DNA of 64,000 bases, from positions 124,001 to 188,000 of the forward strand of contig CBDCSE010000002.1 of the NCBI GenBank assembly GCA_965221405.1, written 5' to 3'. This DNA is from JAPOUP01 sp965221405 (GTDB lineage: Bacteria > Pseudomonadota > Alphaproteobacteria > Rhodobacterales > Rhodobacteraceae). The number at the start of each line of letters is the position of its first letter. Positions within the stretch are counted from its first letter, which is position 1. The notes beneath the pieces were generated by a model. That model was not told where the DNA came from. It saw only the letters and a list, made by a program, of their open reading frames with translations, and made no database searches. The position numbers and the translations under genes are program-made. Below, piece by piece: positions 51,199 to 59,999 of the stretch.

Positions 51199-52518
51199 AT
51201 GACTGCGTTTCAACGGGACGCGCTGCAGGATTTTGTCGATGACGGTGCCAAGGATCACCCCCCGGTTTTTGTGGGGCGTGAGGATCTTCTTGGGGAAATT
51301 CTCACCAACTCACGGCGCGCCTTGGCGCGGGTTCAAGCCGGAAAACAGGCGGCGCCGGGGAATGCCATCATTATTCAGGGTGCGCCCGGTGCGGGCAAGA
51401 GTTCGGTCCTGCATGAACTGAAATCCCGTTCAGACGAGAGGGACACGTCGCGCACCGTCGTGATCTCGAACGCCCATTTGCAGCGGGCGTTGCCAAATGT
51501 CTTGCGCGCCCTGGCTTTTGCCGGAGCCGCGACCCAGGAGAACTGGTTGCGCACTGTTTCCCAACACGGGGATAGCTGGATTCAAAAAATTGGCCAGGTC
51601 AGCGCCTTCGGGTTTGGAGTCGGTTTGAAAGACAGTCCTGACACGACACCGCCCCAAGATCTCCTGTCCCTGGAAGAACAGGCTCCGGCGGAGACATGGC
51701 AGATGCCGGTGATTCTGGCCGTGGATGAAGCGCAGAGATTGCCTCTCGGGACAGATACGCCGCATGCCCTATTTCTGCAGATTATTCATGATGCAGCCAC
51801 GTCACTTCCCATCACGCTGGTGTGCGCCGGCCTTGGTGATACACAATCGCGTCTGCGCGATCTGGGGTTGACCCATGGGGTTCGCGCACATGCTCTCGGT
51901 TGCTTGACCCTTGCGGAATATACCGAACTCCTGGACCGGTTTTGCGCACGTTTCGGTATGAAGATGGGGGCGTGCCGTGAACGGGTGCTGGCGGTGGTGC
52001 ATACCACTGATGGCTGGCCCCGGCATGTGCATTGGGCCCAGCAGGCGCTCGCCGAAGCAGCGCTGGCGCCAGACGTGGAGGGTGATCTCGACAGGATCAC
52101 GGACTGGCATAAGGTGCAGGCCCGCAGTGATGGGCTTCGACATGGCTATTATGCCACCCAGTTCAGCACGGACATGGACTCCTCCCGTTTGTTGGTGGGC
52201 CGCGTGATGTTCGCAGTGGGGAAGGCCCAACGATTGGGCCAGTCTCTTCCGCGCGATAAAGTTGTCACGCTTGTTGAAACATATGCCGGATCAGAAGACG
52301 CGGCGGGATGGCGCATTCCAAAAGGTTATGATTCGGAGTCGTATGTCACGCATCTCGTTCATTGCGGTGCGCTGCAGATGGATTCACACAGCCGGAGCAT
52401 GACGTGCCCCATCCCCAGCTTTCAGAGCTACATCATCCGGCAGGGCGATCTGGATCCGGGCCAGCTGCCATCCAGTGGGCGGGACTCTCCCCGCGCCCCT
52501 GAGAGGGAGACGAGATGA
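51199..52518 (+). CDS. Solitary AAA ATPase (STAND/TniB-like)
   Basis: This 439-residue P-loop ATPase starts at ATG 51,199 after GAAGAGGTGA. Walker A is IIQGAPGAGKSSVLHEL (about 54-70) and Walker B is MPVILAVDEAQRLPLG with catalytic acidic residues. A sensor region (ITLVCAGLGDTQSRLRDLGL) and a helical winged region (WPRHVHWAQQALAEAAL) follow. The 'VFVGREDLLGEIL' opening is common in AAA_16/STAND proteins and in transposition regulators such as TniB/TnsC. No transposase or effector partner is adjacent, which is odd for either role. Its base composition is a little lower in GC than its neighbours, consistent with transfer. Confidence 0.7.
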   Translation: MTAFQRDALQDFVDDGAKDHPPVFVGREDLLGEILTNSRRALARVQAGKQAAPGNAIIIQGAPGAGKSSVLHELKSRSDERDTSRTVVISNAHLQRALPNVLRALAFAGAATQENWLRTVSQHGDSWIQKIGQVSAFGFGVGLKDSPDTTPPQDLLSLEEQAPAETWQMPVILAVDEAQRLPLGTDTPHALFLQIIHDAATSLPITLVCAGLGDTQSRLRDLGLTHGVRAHALGCLTLAEYTELLDRFCARFGMKMGACRERVLAVVHTTDGWPRHVHWAQQALAEAALAPDVEGDLDRITDWHKVQARSDGLRHGYYATQFSTDMDSSRLLVGRVMFAVGKAQRLGQSLPRDKVVTLVETYAGSEDAAGWRIPKGYDSESYVTHLVHCGALQMDSHSRSMTCPIPSFQSYIIRQGDLDPGQLPSSGRDSPRAPERETR

Positions 52519-52649
52519 AGAGAATGGCCTTGGTGTGATCCGTCACAAATAACTTCAGTCACTGCTGTCCCAAGAAAATCAGATTAACATTCCATAACTT
52601 TCTGATGCAAAAACATTAATCGGGCTTTTTCGGTGTTGCCGACCTGAAC

Positions 52650-52808
52650 CTGCGTCTCCCGATACGGCGATGACCGGTACGTAAAAGCGTTCAGCCGCAC
52701 GAACCGGTACATCGGTGCATGGCCTTTGCCCAGCTCACCCGCAGGAACAGCCTGCGCGACATCGAGACCTGCCTGCGCACCCAGTTCGGAGTGGCGCCGG
52801 GGAAAAGA
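52650..52808 (+). pseudogene. IS4-like transposase N-terminal remnant (DUF4372 type)
   Basis: DDRYVKAFSRTNRYIG and, after a frame change, MAFAQLTRRNSLRDIETCLR match the conserved N-terminal domain of IS4-type transposases ('DRYVKxFSxxxHLVAMxFAQLTGRxSLRDIE'). The remainder of the gene is missing and the frame ends at TAA 52,795. This is a short fossil. Confidence 0.5.
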
Positions 52809-52830
52809 TAACCACGGTCAGACACACACA

Positions 52831-52860
52831 AAGGGGCGGCCTGCGGGTGGCCCCTCTTTT
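52831..52860 (+). terminator. Rho-independent terminator-like hairpin
   Basis: AGGGGC and GCCCCT flank GGCCTGCGGGTG and are followed by CTTTT. It shares the 16-nt stretch AGGGGCGGCCTGCGGG with the terminator of the secreted protein gene at 59,781. It now lies behind a transposase fossil, so the gene it once served is gone. Confidence 0.6.
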
Positions 52861-52941
52861 GATAAACTGCGATAGCATGTCCTCGTCGTCAGCACCGAGC
52901 CACGAAATCCGGCAGCCGCACGACATGGAAGTGCAGAGACC

Positions 52942-54174
52942 CTATCCAGGCGACATGCCGCGAAGCGCCTCCGATCGCCGTCGCAGAAGCTCAACCGTGG
53001 TCAGAAGAGCGATGGAGATCACCACAAGGATCGTGGCCACGGCAAGTATCGTCGGCGATATCTGCTCGCGCAGTCCCGTAAACATCTGCCAGGGAAGGGT
53101 TTTCTGGCTTGCCGAGCCGACAAAGAGAACCACGACAACCTCATCGAACGACGTGATGAACGCGAAAAGCGCACCCGAAATCACGCCAGGGAGAATCAAT
53201 GGCATCTGGACGCTGAAAAAAGTCCGGACCGGGTTGGCTCCGAGATTGGCCGCGGCACGGGTCAGCGAACGGTCAAAACCCACAAGCGTAGCGGTGACGG
53301 TGATGATCACGAACGGGATTCCCAGAACCGCATGTGCCAGCACGATCTTCACGTACCCAACGAACGTCTTTTCCAGTCCCAGCGAACCTTCCATCCAGTT
53401 GCCGACCTGGCTGTAGAAAAAGAACATGCCGGTCGCCGAAATGATCAGCGGCACGATCATCGGCGAGATCAGGATCGCCATGATCGACCGTTTGAACGGG
53501 ACGTGGCTCTGGCTCAGGCCAATCGCCGCGAGCGTCCCGAGCGAGACCGATATCACGGTCGCGATCGGAGCGATGATCAGTGAGTTCCGGAAACTCCGCT
53601 GCCATTCATTGTTGGTGAAGAAATCACGGTAATGCTTGAGGGAATATCCCTCAGCCTCGAACCGCAGCATTTCCGGCGTGAAGGTGAAGAAATCCTCGGC
53701 GTTGAAACTCAACGGCAGTATCACGAGAATGGGCGCGATCAGAAAGAAAAAGACCAATCCGCAGATCAGCCGATAGGCATAGTACCAAAGTATCTGCCGT
53801 GAGGAGAGGTATGGCGGCAGGCCATCCCGATACCTGCGGTAGTGAATCCAATAGACGAACCAGGCCGCGACCGCGCCGATCGGCACTCCGGCCACACCAC
53901 CACCCAGACCGCCCGCGACGGCACCCAGAGCGGCACCAACCACCGCGCCCGCGGCAACAGCGTACCTCCTGTTGCCCGGGCCAATCGCTTTCAGCAGTGT
54001 CAAGGCGATCAGTACCGTGGCAGCCGCCGAACCCAGCGCTATCGACAGGATATATTGCGGTTCCCCCGAACCGGACAGGCCTACCAGCAGCGCGACCACC
54101 GCAGCGACCGTCCCGACAACCGTCAGGGTGAACGGTATGGAAACCCCGATGGAACCGTCGCGTGAGTCGTCCAT
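52942..54174 (-). CDS. Polyamine-type ABC permease (PotC-like) with N-terminal extension
   Basis: The C-terminal 270 residues are a normal PotC-type permease, with YRLICGLVFFFLIAPILVIL, the EAA loop (LTRAAANLGANPVRTFFSVQ) and ITSFDEVVVVLFVGS. In front lies an unusual extension of about 130 residues with four more hydrophobic segments, including a Gly/Ala-rich pair (VAAGAVVGAALGAVAGGLGG). The total of 410 residues is much longer than typical PotC (about 265). The operon order is ATPase, binding protein, DUF1330 protein, PotB-like and PotC-like permeases. The solute is probably a polyamine or similar small cation. Confidence 0.88.
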   Translation of the reverse strand: MDDSRDGSIGVSIPFTLTVVGTVAAVVALLVGLSGSGEPQYILSIALGSAAATVLIALTLLKAIGPGNRRYAVAAGAVVGAALGAVAGGLGGGVAGVPIGAVAAWFVYWIHYRRYRDGLPPYLSSRQILWYYAYRLICGLVFFFLIAPILVILPLSFNAEDFFTFTPEMLRFEAEGYSLKHYRDFFTNNEWQRSFRNSLIIAPIATVISVSLGTLAAIGLSQSHVPFKRSIMAILISPMIVPLIISATGMFFFYSQVGNWMEGSLGLEKTFVGYVKIVLAHAVLGIPFVIITVTATLVGFDRSLTRAAANLGANPVRTFFSVQMPLILPGVISGALFAFITSFDEVVVVLFVGSASQKTLPWQMFTGLREQISPTILAVATILVVISIALLTTVELLRRRSEALRGMSPG

Positions 54175-54178
54175 CGTC

Positions 54179-55450
54179 CTATCCCAGCTTCACGTTGTCG
54201 ATACCGACAATTCTGTCATAACACCAATACAGGATCAGCACGGCCACGAGCAGAATGGTCCCCAGCGCGGCGGCGAGACCCCAGTTGAGGCTGAAGGAAA
54301 TATGATAGGCTATCCTATTGGAGATAAAGACACCCTTTGTGCCCCCCACGATCTCCGGCGTTATGTAATAGCCAATCGCGAGGATGAACACGAGGATCGA
54401 TCCCGCACCTATCCCCGGCACGGATTGCGGGAAATAGACACGCCAGAACGCGGTCCAGTCGGTGGCGCCAAGGGATTTGGCCGCGCGAACGTAGGCCGGA
54501 GGGATGGTCTGCATCACGGAATAGATCGGCAGGATCATGAACGGAAGCAGGATGTGTGTCATCGCCACGATAGTACCGAACTGGTTGTTGATCATCACGA
54601 GCCGCGCCTCGTCCGCGACGAGGCCCAGCCAGACAAGTGTATCGTTTATCACCCCCTGTTGCTGAAGCAGGACTTTCCAGGCCGATGTCCGCACCAGAAG
54701 TGACGTCCAGAATGGAAGGAGTACCATGATCAGAAGCAGGTTGGATTTGCGAAGCGGCAGATTCGCCAGAAGATAAGCTACAGGATACGCCAGTATTATG
54801 CAGGTGACCGTGATGACGAGCGACATCCAGATGGTTCGCCCGAACAGCTTGATCAGTATCTGCTTGCTCTCGGGCTGCGCCATGGGGCCGTCCGGCGTCA
54901 GCTGCATATCGACGGCATTGAGGAAATAGCCGGGAGTGAAGCGTATGGAATGGGTCTGGATGGTTTTCCAGGTTTCGATCTCTCCCCAGCCCTCGTGCAC
55001 GTCGATGAGCCGTTCCCTGAACGGCGCGTCCTCCTCCGGATCCCATCTGCTGATCTGTCGGCCCGATCTGCGGAACAGTGACGACATTCCCGTGCGCTCG
55101 TAGTTGAGCCGCGTACCGAGCTTTGTGTGGTTCTTCTCCCGGACCGCGACGATCATGTCGCGGACGAGGGCATCGAATACATGCTCCTCCGGAAGTTCGC
55201 CGGCAGAGGCATCCCAGTCAGCCAGCGCCACGACCGTGAGAGGCAACGTATCGGCGACGAGGTCGTTCTCAACCGAACGGAAGAGCATCTGTCCGATCGG
55301 CGTCACGAACGTGATAAGCACAAAGACGAGCAGTGGCGCGATCAGCAGCAGCGCCCTGATCTTCTGCATCCGCAGGGCGCGCGCCAGAGATCGCTTCAAC
55401 GGGGTGCCGTCGGCCGCCAGCACAGGTCCGGCTTGGGTGGCGTCGGACAT
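54179..55450 (-). CDS. Polyamine-type ABC permease (PotB-like) with large periplasmic loop
   Basis: This 423-residue permease starts at ATG 55,450, 1 nt from the DUF1330 gene end. After the first helix (ALLLIAPLLVFVLITFVTPI) there is a soluble insert of about 160 residues (from SVENDLVADTLPLTVVALAD to TPDGPMAQPESKQ) before the remaining helices. Then follow TIWMSLVITVTCIILAYPVA and the EAA loop (YVRAAKSLGATDWTAFWRVY). The insert is predicted to lie in the periplasm and is typical of a longer PotB/AfuB-like subfamily. It pairs with the PotC-like permease 4 nt downstream. Confidence 0.88.
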   Translation of the reverse strand: MSDATQAGPVLAADGTPLKRSLARALRMQKIRALLLIAPLLVFVLITFVTPIGQMLFRSVENDLVADTLPLTVVALADWDASAGELPEEHVFDALVRDMIVAVREKNHTKLGTRLNYERTGMSSLFRRSGRQISRWDPEEDAPFRERLIDVHEGWGEIETWKTIQTHSIRFTPGYFLNAVDMQLTPDGPMAQPESKQILIKLFGRTIWMSLVITVTCIILAYPVAYLLANLPLRKSNLLLIMVLLPFWTSLLVRTSAWKVLLQQQGVINDTLVWLGLVADEARLVMINNQFGTIVAMTHILLPFMILPIYSVMQTIPPAYVRAAKSLGATDWTAFWRVYFPQSVPGIGAGSILVFILAIGYYITPEIVGGTKGVFISNRIAYHISFSLNWGLAAALGTILLVAVLILYWCYDRIVGIDNVKLG

Positions 55451-55451
55451 T

Positions 55452-55739
55452 TCAGGTGCCCTCAACCAAGATGACGCTGCTTTCGGCACAGCGTCGGCGG
55501 ATTTCGGCCACCTTCTGGTATTCCGGGTCACGGTAGGCGGCGACCGCTTCCTCGTAGCTGGGAAACTCGATAATCACATGCCGGTCACCGCAATCGCCCT
55601 CGACGCCCTCGCTCCTTCCACCCCGAACGAGGAACCTGCCTCCCTGCCCTTCCAGTATTGGCGTGTCGCGACGGACGTATTCCTGGTAGCCTTCCGGGTC
55701 GGTCAGCCTGATATGGGCGATGATGTAGCCACTGGGCAT
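55452..55739 (-). CDS. DUF1330 family protein
   Basis: This 95-residue protein has the DUF1330 ferredoxin-like fold: GYIIAHIRLTDPEGYQEYVR, then GGRFLVRGGRSEGVEG, DRHVIIEFPSYEEAVAAYRD and PEYQKVAEIRR. Function is unknown; the fold resembles dimeric alpha/beta-barrel proteins and may bind a small molecule. Its place inside the polyamine-type ABC operon, between binding-protein and permease genes, suggests a role linked to the imported solute. It is complete and of normal length. Confidence 0.9.
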   Translation of the reverse strand: MPSGYIIAHIRLTDPEGYQEYVRRDTPILEGQGGRFLVRGGRSEGVEGDCGDRHVIIEFPSYEEAVAAYRDPEYQKVAEIRRRCAESSVILVEGT

Positions 55740-55795
55740 ATCGTTCGGTCCCCGGTATTGGGCGGGCCGCGGCGGCCCGCCCAGAACTCATTCGC

Positions 55796-56899
55796 TCACT
55801 GGGCCAGCCAGGCCTGGAACTTGGCGTCGATGTCGTCCCGGTAATCCGCCCAGAACTCATAGTTGAAGAATATGGTGTTCTTCGCGTTTTCGGGATCTGT
55901 CGGCATGTGTGGCGCCATCTCGATGCCAAGATCGGCATGCGTGCTGACCAGCGGTGCGGAACTCTTACGCGCCGGACCATACGCGATCCACTTGGCCTGA
56001 TCCGCCAGACGCTGGGTGTCGGTGGCGAACCGGAGGTAATGAAGCGCACGCGCCTCACGCTCAGGGCTGAGACCCGCCGGAACGATCCAGCCGTCAAGAT
56101 CGAAGACCTGGGCGTCCCAGAGCATGGCGACCGGCTGCTCCTGCTCCTCAATCAGCGAGAAAAGGCGGCCATTGTAGGTCGAGCCCATCACGACCTCGCC
56201 ATCGGCCAGAAGCTGCGGCGTGTCCGCACCGGCGTTCCACCAGATGACATCGTCCTTGATCGTGTCCAGCTTGGCCAGCGCACGGTCCTGCCCCTCTTCG
56301 GTGGCGAGAACGTCATAGAGATCGTCCTTTGCCACACCGTCGCAGAGAAGCGCCCATTCCATGTTATTGATCGGTCGCCTCTCGAGCGCCCGCTTGCCCG
56401 GGTAGGTTTCCGTATCGAAAACGGCGCATACGTCCGTGGGCGGCGTGTCACCGACCATATCAACACGATAGCCGAATGTCGTCGAGTAGACGATGTTCGG
56501 AACATAGCAGTCACTGACGATGAACGGGTCGAAATCCTCAGTGGCAGGCGTTCCGTCCGGGGCCGCTTCCAGCATCGTGTCATGATCGATGACCATGGCC
56601 AGTCCCTCGTCACAAAGGCGGATGGCATCCGCGGCTATTGTGTCGACCACATCCCAGCTGATGTTTCCGGCCTCGTTCATCGCCCGCAGCTTCGCGACGG
56701 CTTCGGCCGAGCTATCATCATTGATGATCGTCACGCCCGTCATTTCCATATACGGATCGTGATAGGCGTTTTGCTGGGACTTGGTGTAGGCGCCGCCCCA
56801 GCTGACGACCGTAAGTTCGTCGACCATATCCTGGGCGTAGGCCGACCCGGCGGCCATCGCCGCGCCGGCAAGCACCATAAGGGTTTTGCTCTTCTTCAT
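55796..56899 (-). CDS. Polyamine-type extracellular solute-binding protein (PotD-like)
   Basis: ATG 56,899 follows GAGGAG by 7 nt. The signal peptide is MKKSKTLMVLAGAAMAAGSAYA. The 345-residue mature protein begins QDMVDELTVVSWGGAYTKSQ, the family 1 spermidine/putrescine or iron-type pattern, with IIWWNAGADTPQLLADGEVV-like ligand-pocket sequence and YLRFATDTQRLADQAKWIAYGP. It is the binding component of the importer; the permeases and ATPase surround it on the same strand. Exact ligand (putrescine, spermidine or another amine) is uncertain. Confidence 0.9.
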   Translation of the reverse strand: MKKSKTLMVLAGAAMAAGSAYAQDMVDELTVVSWGGAYTKSQQNAYHDPYMEMTGVTIINDDSSAEAVAKLRAMNEAGNISWDVVDTIAADAIRLCDEGLAMVIDHDTMLEAAPDGTPATEDFDPFIVSDCYVPNIVYSTTFGYRVDMVGDTPPTDVCAVFDTETYPGKRALERRPINNMEWALLCDGVAKDDLYDVLATEEGQDRALAKLDTIKDDVIWWNAGADTPQLLADGEVVMGSTYNGRLFSLIEEQEQPVAMLWDAQVFDLDGWIVPAGLSPEREARALHYLRFATDTQRLADQAKWIAYGPARKSSAPLVSTHADLGIEMAPHMPTDPENAKNTIFFNYEFWADYRDDIDAKFQAWLAQ

Positions 56900-56981
56900 A
56901 TTGCGATTCTCCTCTTTATTCTCCCCGTGTCCATATCCCTTCATGGCTCGGGGCAAGGCCTGGATGAAGGGAATCCCCCGA

Positions 56982-58082
56982 TCAGGCGTCCAGCGCCCGA
57001 CAGTCCTGAGGGTGCCAGCCGATCTTGAGCTTCGCGCCCGGCTGTAGCCTGCTCTGTCCCGGCGCGTTACGGGTCTTCGCGATGAATTCCTCGTTTCCCG
57101 CCACCCTGAGCCGCGTGCGGAACGTATCACCCATATAGATGAACTCCATCACCTCAGCATTAACCGTATGCGCTCCCGGCGGAAGCCGGCTCTGGTCGAA
57201 TTCCACCCGCTCCGGACGAATGGAAACCCGCGTGCGCTCGCCCACCGCCGAGACATTGACCGGAACGGTGTCGATGACCTCGCCGTCATCCAGCGTCACC
57301 TCCGCGGTGCCGTCCTCGATCTTCGTTACGCTGCCGGTGAGCGTGTTGTTCTCTCCTATGAACTGCGCCACAAAGCTGTTCTGGGGACGTTCGTACAGCT
57401 CGTCCGGCGCGGCGATCTGCTGGATGACTCCGTCATTGAAGACCGCCACACGATCTGACATCGTCAGCGCCTCCGTCTGGTCATGTGTCACATAGACGAC
57501 CGTGATGCCGAGCCCATCCACGATGTGCTTGATCTCAAACTGCATGTGCTCGCGCAACTGCTTGTCCAGCGCTCCAAGCGGTTCATCCATGAGCACCAGC
57601 TCGGCCTCGAACACCAGCGCACGGGCAAGTGCGATGCGCTGCTGCTGTCCGCCGGAAAGCTGCGCGGGGCGGCGTCCGCCAAACTCGCCCATCTGCACCA
57701 TATCCAGCGCGCGCCGGACCTTCTGCTCTCTCTCCGCCTTCGGCATCCTGCGAACCTCCAGCGGAAAACTGAGGTTCTCGGCAACGGTCATGTGTGGGAA
57801 GAGTGCGTAGTTCTGGAAAACCATCCCGATGCCGCGCTTATGCGGCGAGATGTTGTTGATGCTGACGCCGCCCAGACGGATATCTCCATGGGTCGCGGTC
57901 TCGAATCCCGCCAGCATCATCAGGCAGGTCGTCTTTCCAGACCCTGAGGGTCCGAGCATCGTCAGGAACTCGCCCTTCGCCAAGGAAAGATTCAGGTTTT
58001 TGACGACAAGCGTCTCACCATCATAGCTTTTCTGCACCTGGTCGAATTCCACGAATGCGCTATCTGTATCGGACGATACCAA
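56982..58082 (-). CDS. potA: Polyamine-type ABC transporter ATP-binding protein (PotA-like)
   Basis: This 366-residue ATPase has Walker A GPSGSGKT (44-51), LSGGQQQRIALARALV, Walker B LVLMDEPLGALDKQL and YVTHDQTEALTM, followed by a TOBE domain (about 280-360). A TTG start at 58,082 is preferred because GGGAGG lies 7 nt upstream; an in-frame upstream ATG at 58,166 lacks one and adds 28 unconserved residues. It is the first gene of the operon that ends with the PotC-like permease. The 'SPHKRGIGMVFQNYALFPHMT' Q-loop is characteristic. Confidence 0.9.
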   Translation of the reverse strand: MVSSDTDSAFVEFDQVQKSYDGETLVVKNLNLSLAKGEFLTMLGPSGSGKTTCLMMLAGFETATHGDIRLGGVSINNISPHKRGIGMVFQNYALFPHMTVAENLSFPLEVRRMPKAEREQKVRRALDMVQMGEFGGRRPAQLSGGQQQRIALARALVFEAELVLMDEPLGALDKQLREHMQFEIKHIVDGLGITVVYVTHDQTEALTMSDRVAVFNDGVIQQIAAPDELYERPQNSFVAQFIGENNTLTGSVTKIEDGTAEVTLDDGEVIDTVPVNVSAVGERTRVSIRPERVEFDQSRLPPGAHTVNAEVMEFIYMGDTFRTRLRVAGNEEFIAKTRNAPGQSRLQPGAKLKIGWHPQDCRALDA

Positions 58083-58241
58083 GCGGTTCCTCCCGTCTGC
58101 GGCGGTCTTCCGCGCAAGTGCCGAAGCTCCATCTTCCAGCCAATCAGAAATTCGGGCTTTCCACAAGAGATTATTTTGGACCCGTCGACCGGCGGCTCCG
58201 GTATGGTGGGGTGGACCGGCCCGTCTAGCTCTGGCCGAAGC

Positions 58242-58790
58242 CTAGAGCTCGACCCCTCCCAGCGCCTCCAGCATCGCGCGTTCACGCAGGAACGGATTGT
58301 GCCTGAGCGCCTCGCGCAAGGTGATTTGCGCCAGCGCCGTCCTGCCCTGCCTATACAGGATCAGTGCCTTGCCGCTGAGTGCACCGAAATGCCGCGGCTC
58401 GCGCGCAAGAACCTCTGCCACATCTACCAGGGAAGCGTCGTAGTCGCCACGCAGGAAATGCACCGTGGCCCGCTGGTTCCATCCTTCCGCGTAATCCGGC
58501 CAACCGCTGATGAGGCGGTCAAGCTGCCGGATGGCTCCGAGATAATCCTGGCTCCGACGACGCACCAACGCGGCGTCAAGTACCTCCTGCGCCACCTCAT
58601 CAGGTGCGGTGAGCCAGATCCGCCATATTTCGGAAGACAGCGTATCGGCCTCCGACTGGCTCCGCGCGGCGGCGAGCCTCGACATGAGATCCTCGTAGCG
58701 ACTCTCACCTGCCTGGACAGGGAACGACGGCAATGCGATGAGGCAAAACACCGTGGCGCAGGTAACCGCAAATCCCCGAATCGATCTCAT
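58242..58790 (-). CDS. Secreted tetratricopeptide-repeat protein
   Basis: This 182-residue protein starts at ATG 58,790. A signal peptide (MRSIRGFAVTCATVFCLIALPSFPVQAG) precedes two or three TPR units: DYLGAIRQLDRLISGWPDYA, EGWNQRATVHFLRGDYDASL and HFGALSGKALILYRQGRTAL. Such small periplasmic TPR proteins are common in Rhodobacterales, and their partners are unknown. It lies between the potA-like operon and the divergent secreted protein gene with its C18 run. No lipobox is seen. Confidence 0.8.
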   Translation of the reverse strand: MRSIRGFAVTCATVFCLIALPSFPVQAGESRYEDLMSRLAAARSQSEADTLSSEIWRIWLTAPDEVAQEVLDAALVRRRSQDYLGAIRQLDRLISGWPDYAEGWNQRATVHFLRGDYDASLVDVAEVLAREPRHFGALSGKALILYRQGRTALAQITLREALRHNPFLRERAMLEALGGVEL

Positions 58791-58927
58791 GGAACCTTGT
58801 CTACATGGCATTCATGAACGCGTCCAGATACCAGGTAGTGTCCCAGTTTGAAATTCGAAATCATGCCCTTGCTTTCCGACCGCGCATCTGATAGGGGTAG
58901 ATCCGAATGCTATCTGGAGGATCCATC

Positions 58928-59754
58928 ATGAGACGCTTGTTGCTACCCCCCCCCCCCCCCCCCGCTCTTTCTTAAGGCTTTCGCCGCCGTCCTGCTGGGT
59001 GCGGCCCTCGCCCTGCCGGCATCGGCACAGATAGAACAGATAGAGCGGTCGGCCAGGATTTCACAGGTGTCGGACCCCGGGTACAGCTACGTTACCCGTC
59101 TGAACCAGAACCTGGCCTGCCCCCCGAGTTAACAGCCGGACCCTGTCCGGCGCGGTCACCAACCTGACGGTCGAGGCCCTGGACAGTCCGGGCGGGATGA
59201 CTCACGACAGGACGACCTTCGGCGTGGGACCCGGCTCCCATTGCGCCCACAGTGCGGGAAGGGGCGGAGGGGTCGAATTCCTCAACCCGACCGGCACCTA
59301 TTCCCTTGGCGGGGCCATCGCCATCGCCTGCTCCACCTGGACGACCCGCAAGTGCTCGCGCAGCGTGACCTTCATGGGCCGGACGTTCACCGCCAATCGC
59401 GGGTACCCGCGGTGCACGGGAGATACGACGCCCCTGACTGGCGAGTACACCGGGAACACACCGCAGCAGCAGACGGCCCCTGGAACGTTCACCCCGAGCA
59501 ACGGCATCTTCCGGGTGCGGGTCTGGGGCAAGGTGTGCCATGCAGGAACTTCCAATGTGCAGCGCTGCTGGAACCTGAAAGACCCCACGCCGCCCGCGGC
59601 CTTTGCTTTCCTTGCCAATGCGGCTGGCTACGGGGCCACCTTCCAGACCGACGGCCACTGCGGCCCGCCCAGCTGGCCCACGCTGGAGCTGCAGGCGGCC
59701 GGTGCGCCGGCCTATGCCAAATGGTGCGACGTCACGGTCGACGTGCGCTTCTGA
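58928..59754 (+). CDS. Cysteine-rich secreted protein with poly-C tract in its signal peptide (reads OFF)
   Basis: ATG 58,928 follows CTGGAGGA by 7 nt. It encodes MRRLLL and runs into 18 C; with 18, translation ends at TAA 58,973. With 17 or 20 C it would give MRRLLL-Pro(n)-LFLKAFAAVLLGAALALPASA, a clear signal peptide, and QIEQIERSARISQVSDPGYS. A second shift is needed at a C6 run (59,120-59,125) to join the main domain, which runs to 59,754 and has nine cysteines in all (FGVGPGSHCAHS, GYPRCTGDTTP, VCHAGTSNVQRCWNL). The frame-joined protein is about 270 residues. It is unrecognised. A strong terminator follows. Two separate shifts suggest either compound phase-off or homopolymer assembly errors. 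Confidence 0.6.
58946..58963. repeat. C18 homopolymer tract in signal peptide
   Basis: Eighteen C directly follow codon 6 of the 58,928-59,754 gene. From the ribosome-binding-site-linked ATG, 18 reads OFF; 17 or 20 would restore the leader. Confidence 0.95.
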
Positions 59755-59780
59755 CTTCCGTCCGGCAACACGCATTCGAG

Positions 59781-59804
59781 GGGCGGCCTGCGGGCCGCCC
59801 TTTT
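59781..59804 (+). terminator. Rho-independent terminator of the secreted protein gene
   Basis: GGGCGGCC (59,781-59,788) and GGCCGCCC (59,793-59,800) form a stem with a TGCG loop, followed by TTTT. It lies 27 nt past the stop at 59,754, indicating that the upstream frame is a real transcription unit despite the frame interruptions. Confidence 0.8.
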
Positions 59805-59999
59805 CCCATGCAAACATGATTCCAAACCGAGCCACTACCAGATACCAATACCGGAGCCCGCTTCCATGACCCAGCCAAAGACGGATGGAAGGCCCAGCGG
59901 TTCCCGCGGACCAGTCACGTGTCCCTGTCACACGGGCCAGCGCGGCCAGTACCGAAAGCCGGAAAGAAGGCCCATAAACCGGCAGGGCATACCCTGAAG

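Noticed and set aside
2949..59754. Diversity-generating retroelement as the cause of secreted-protein variation
   Set aside because: No reverse transcriptase, template repeat or Avd-like gene was found; the variation signal is homopolymer length only.
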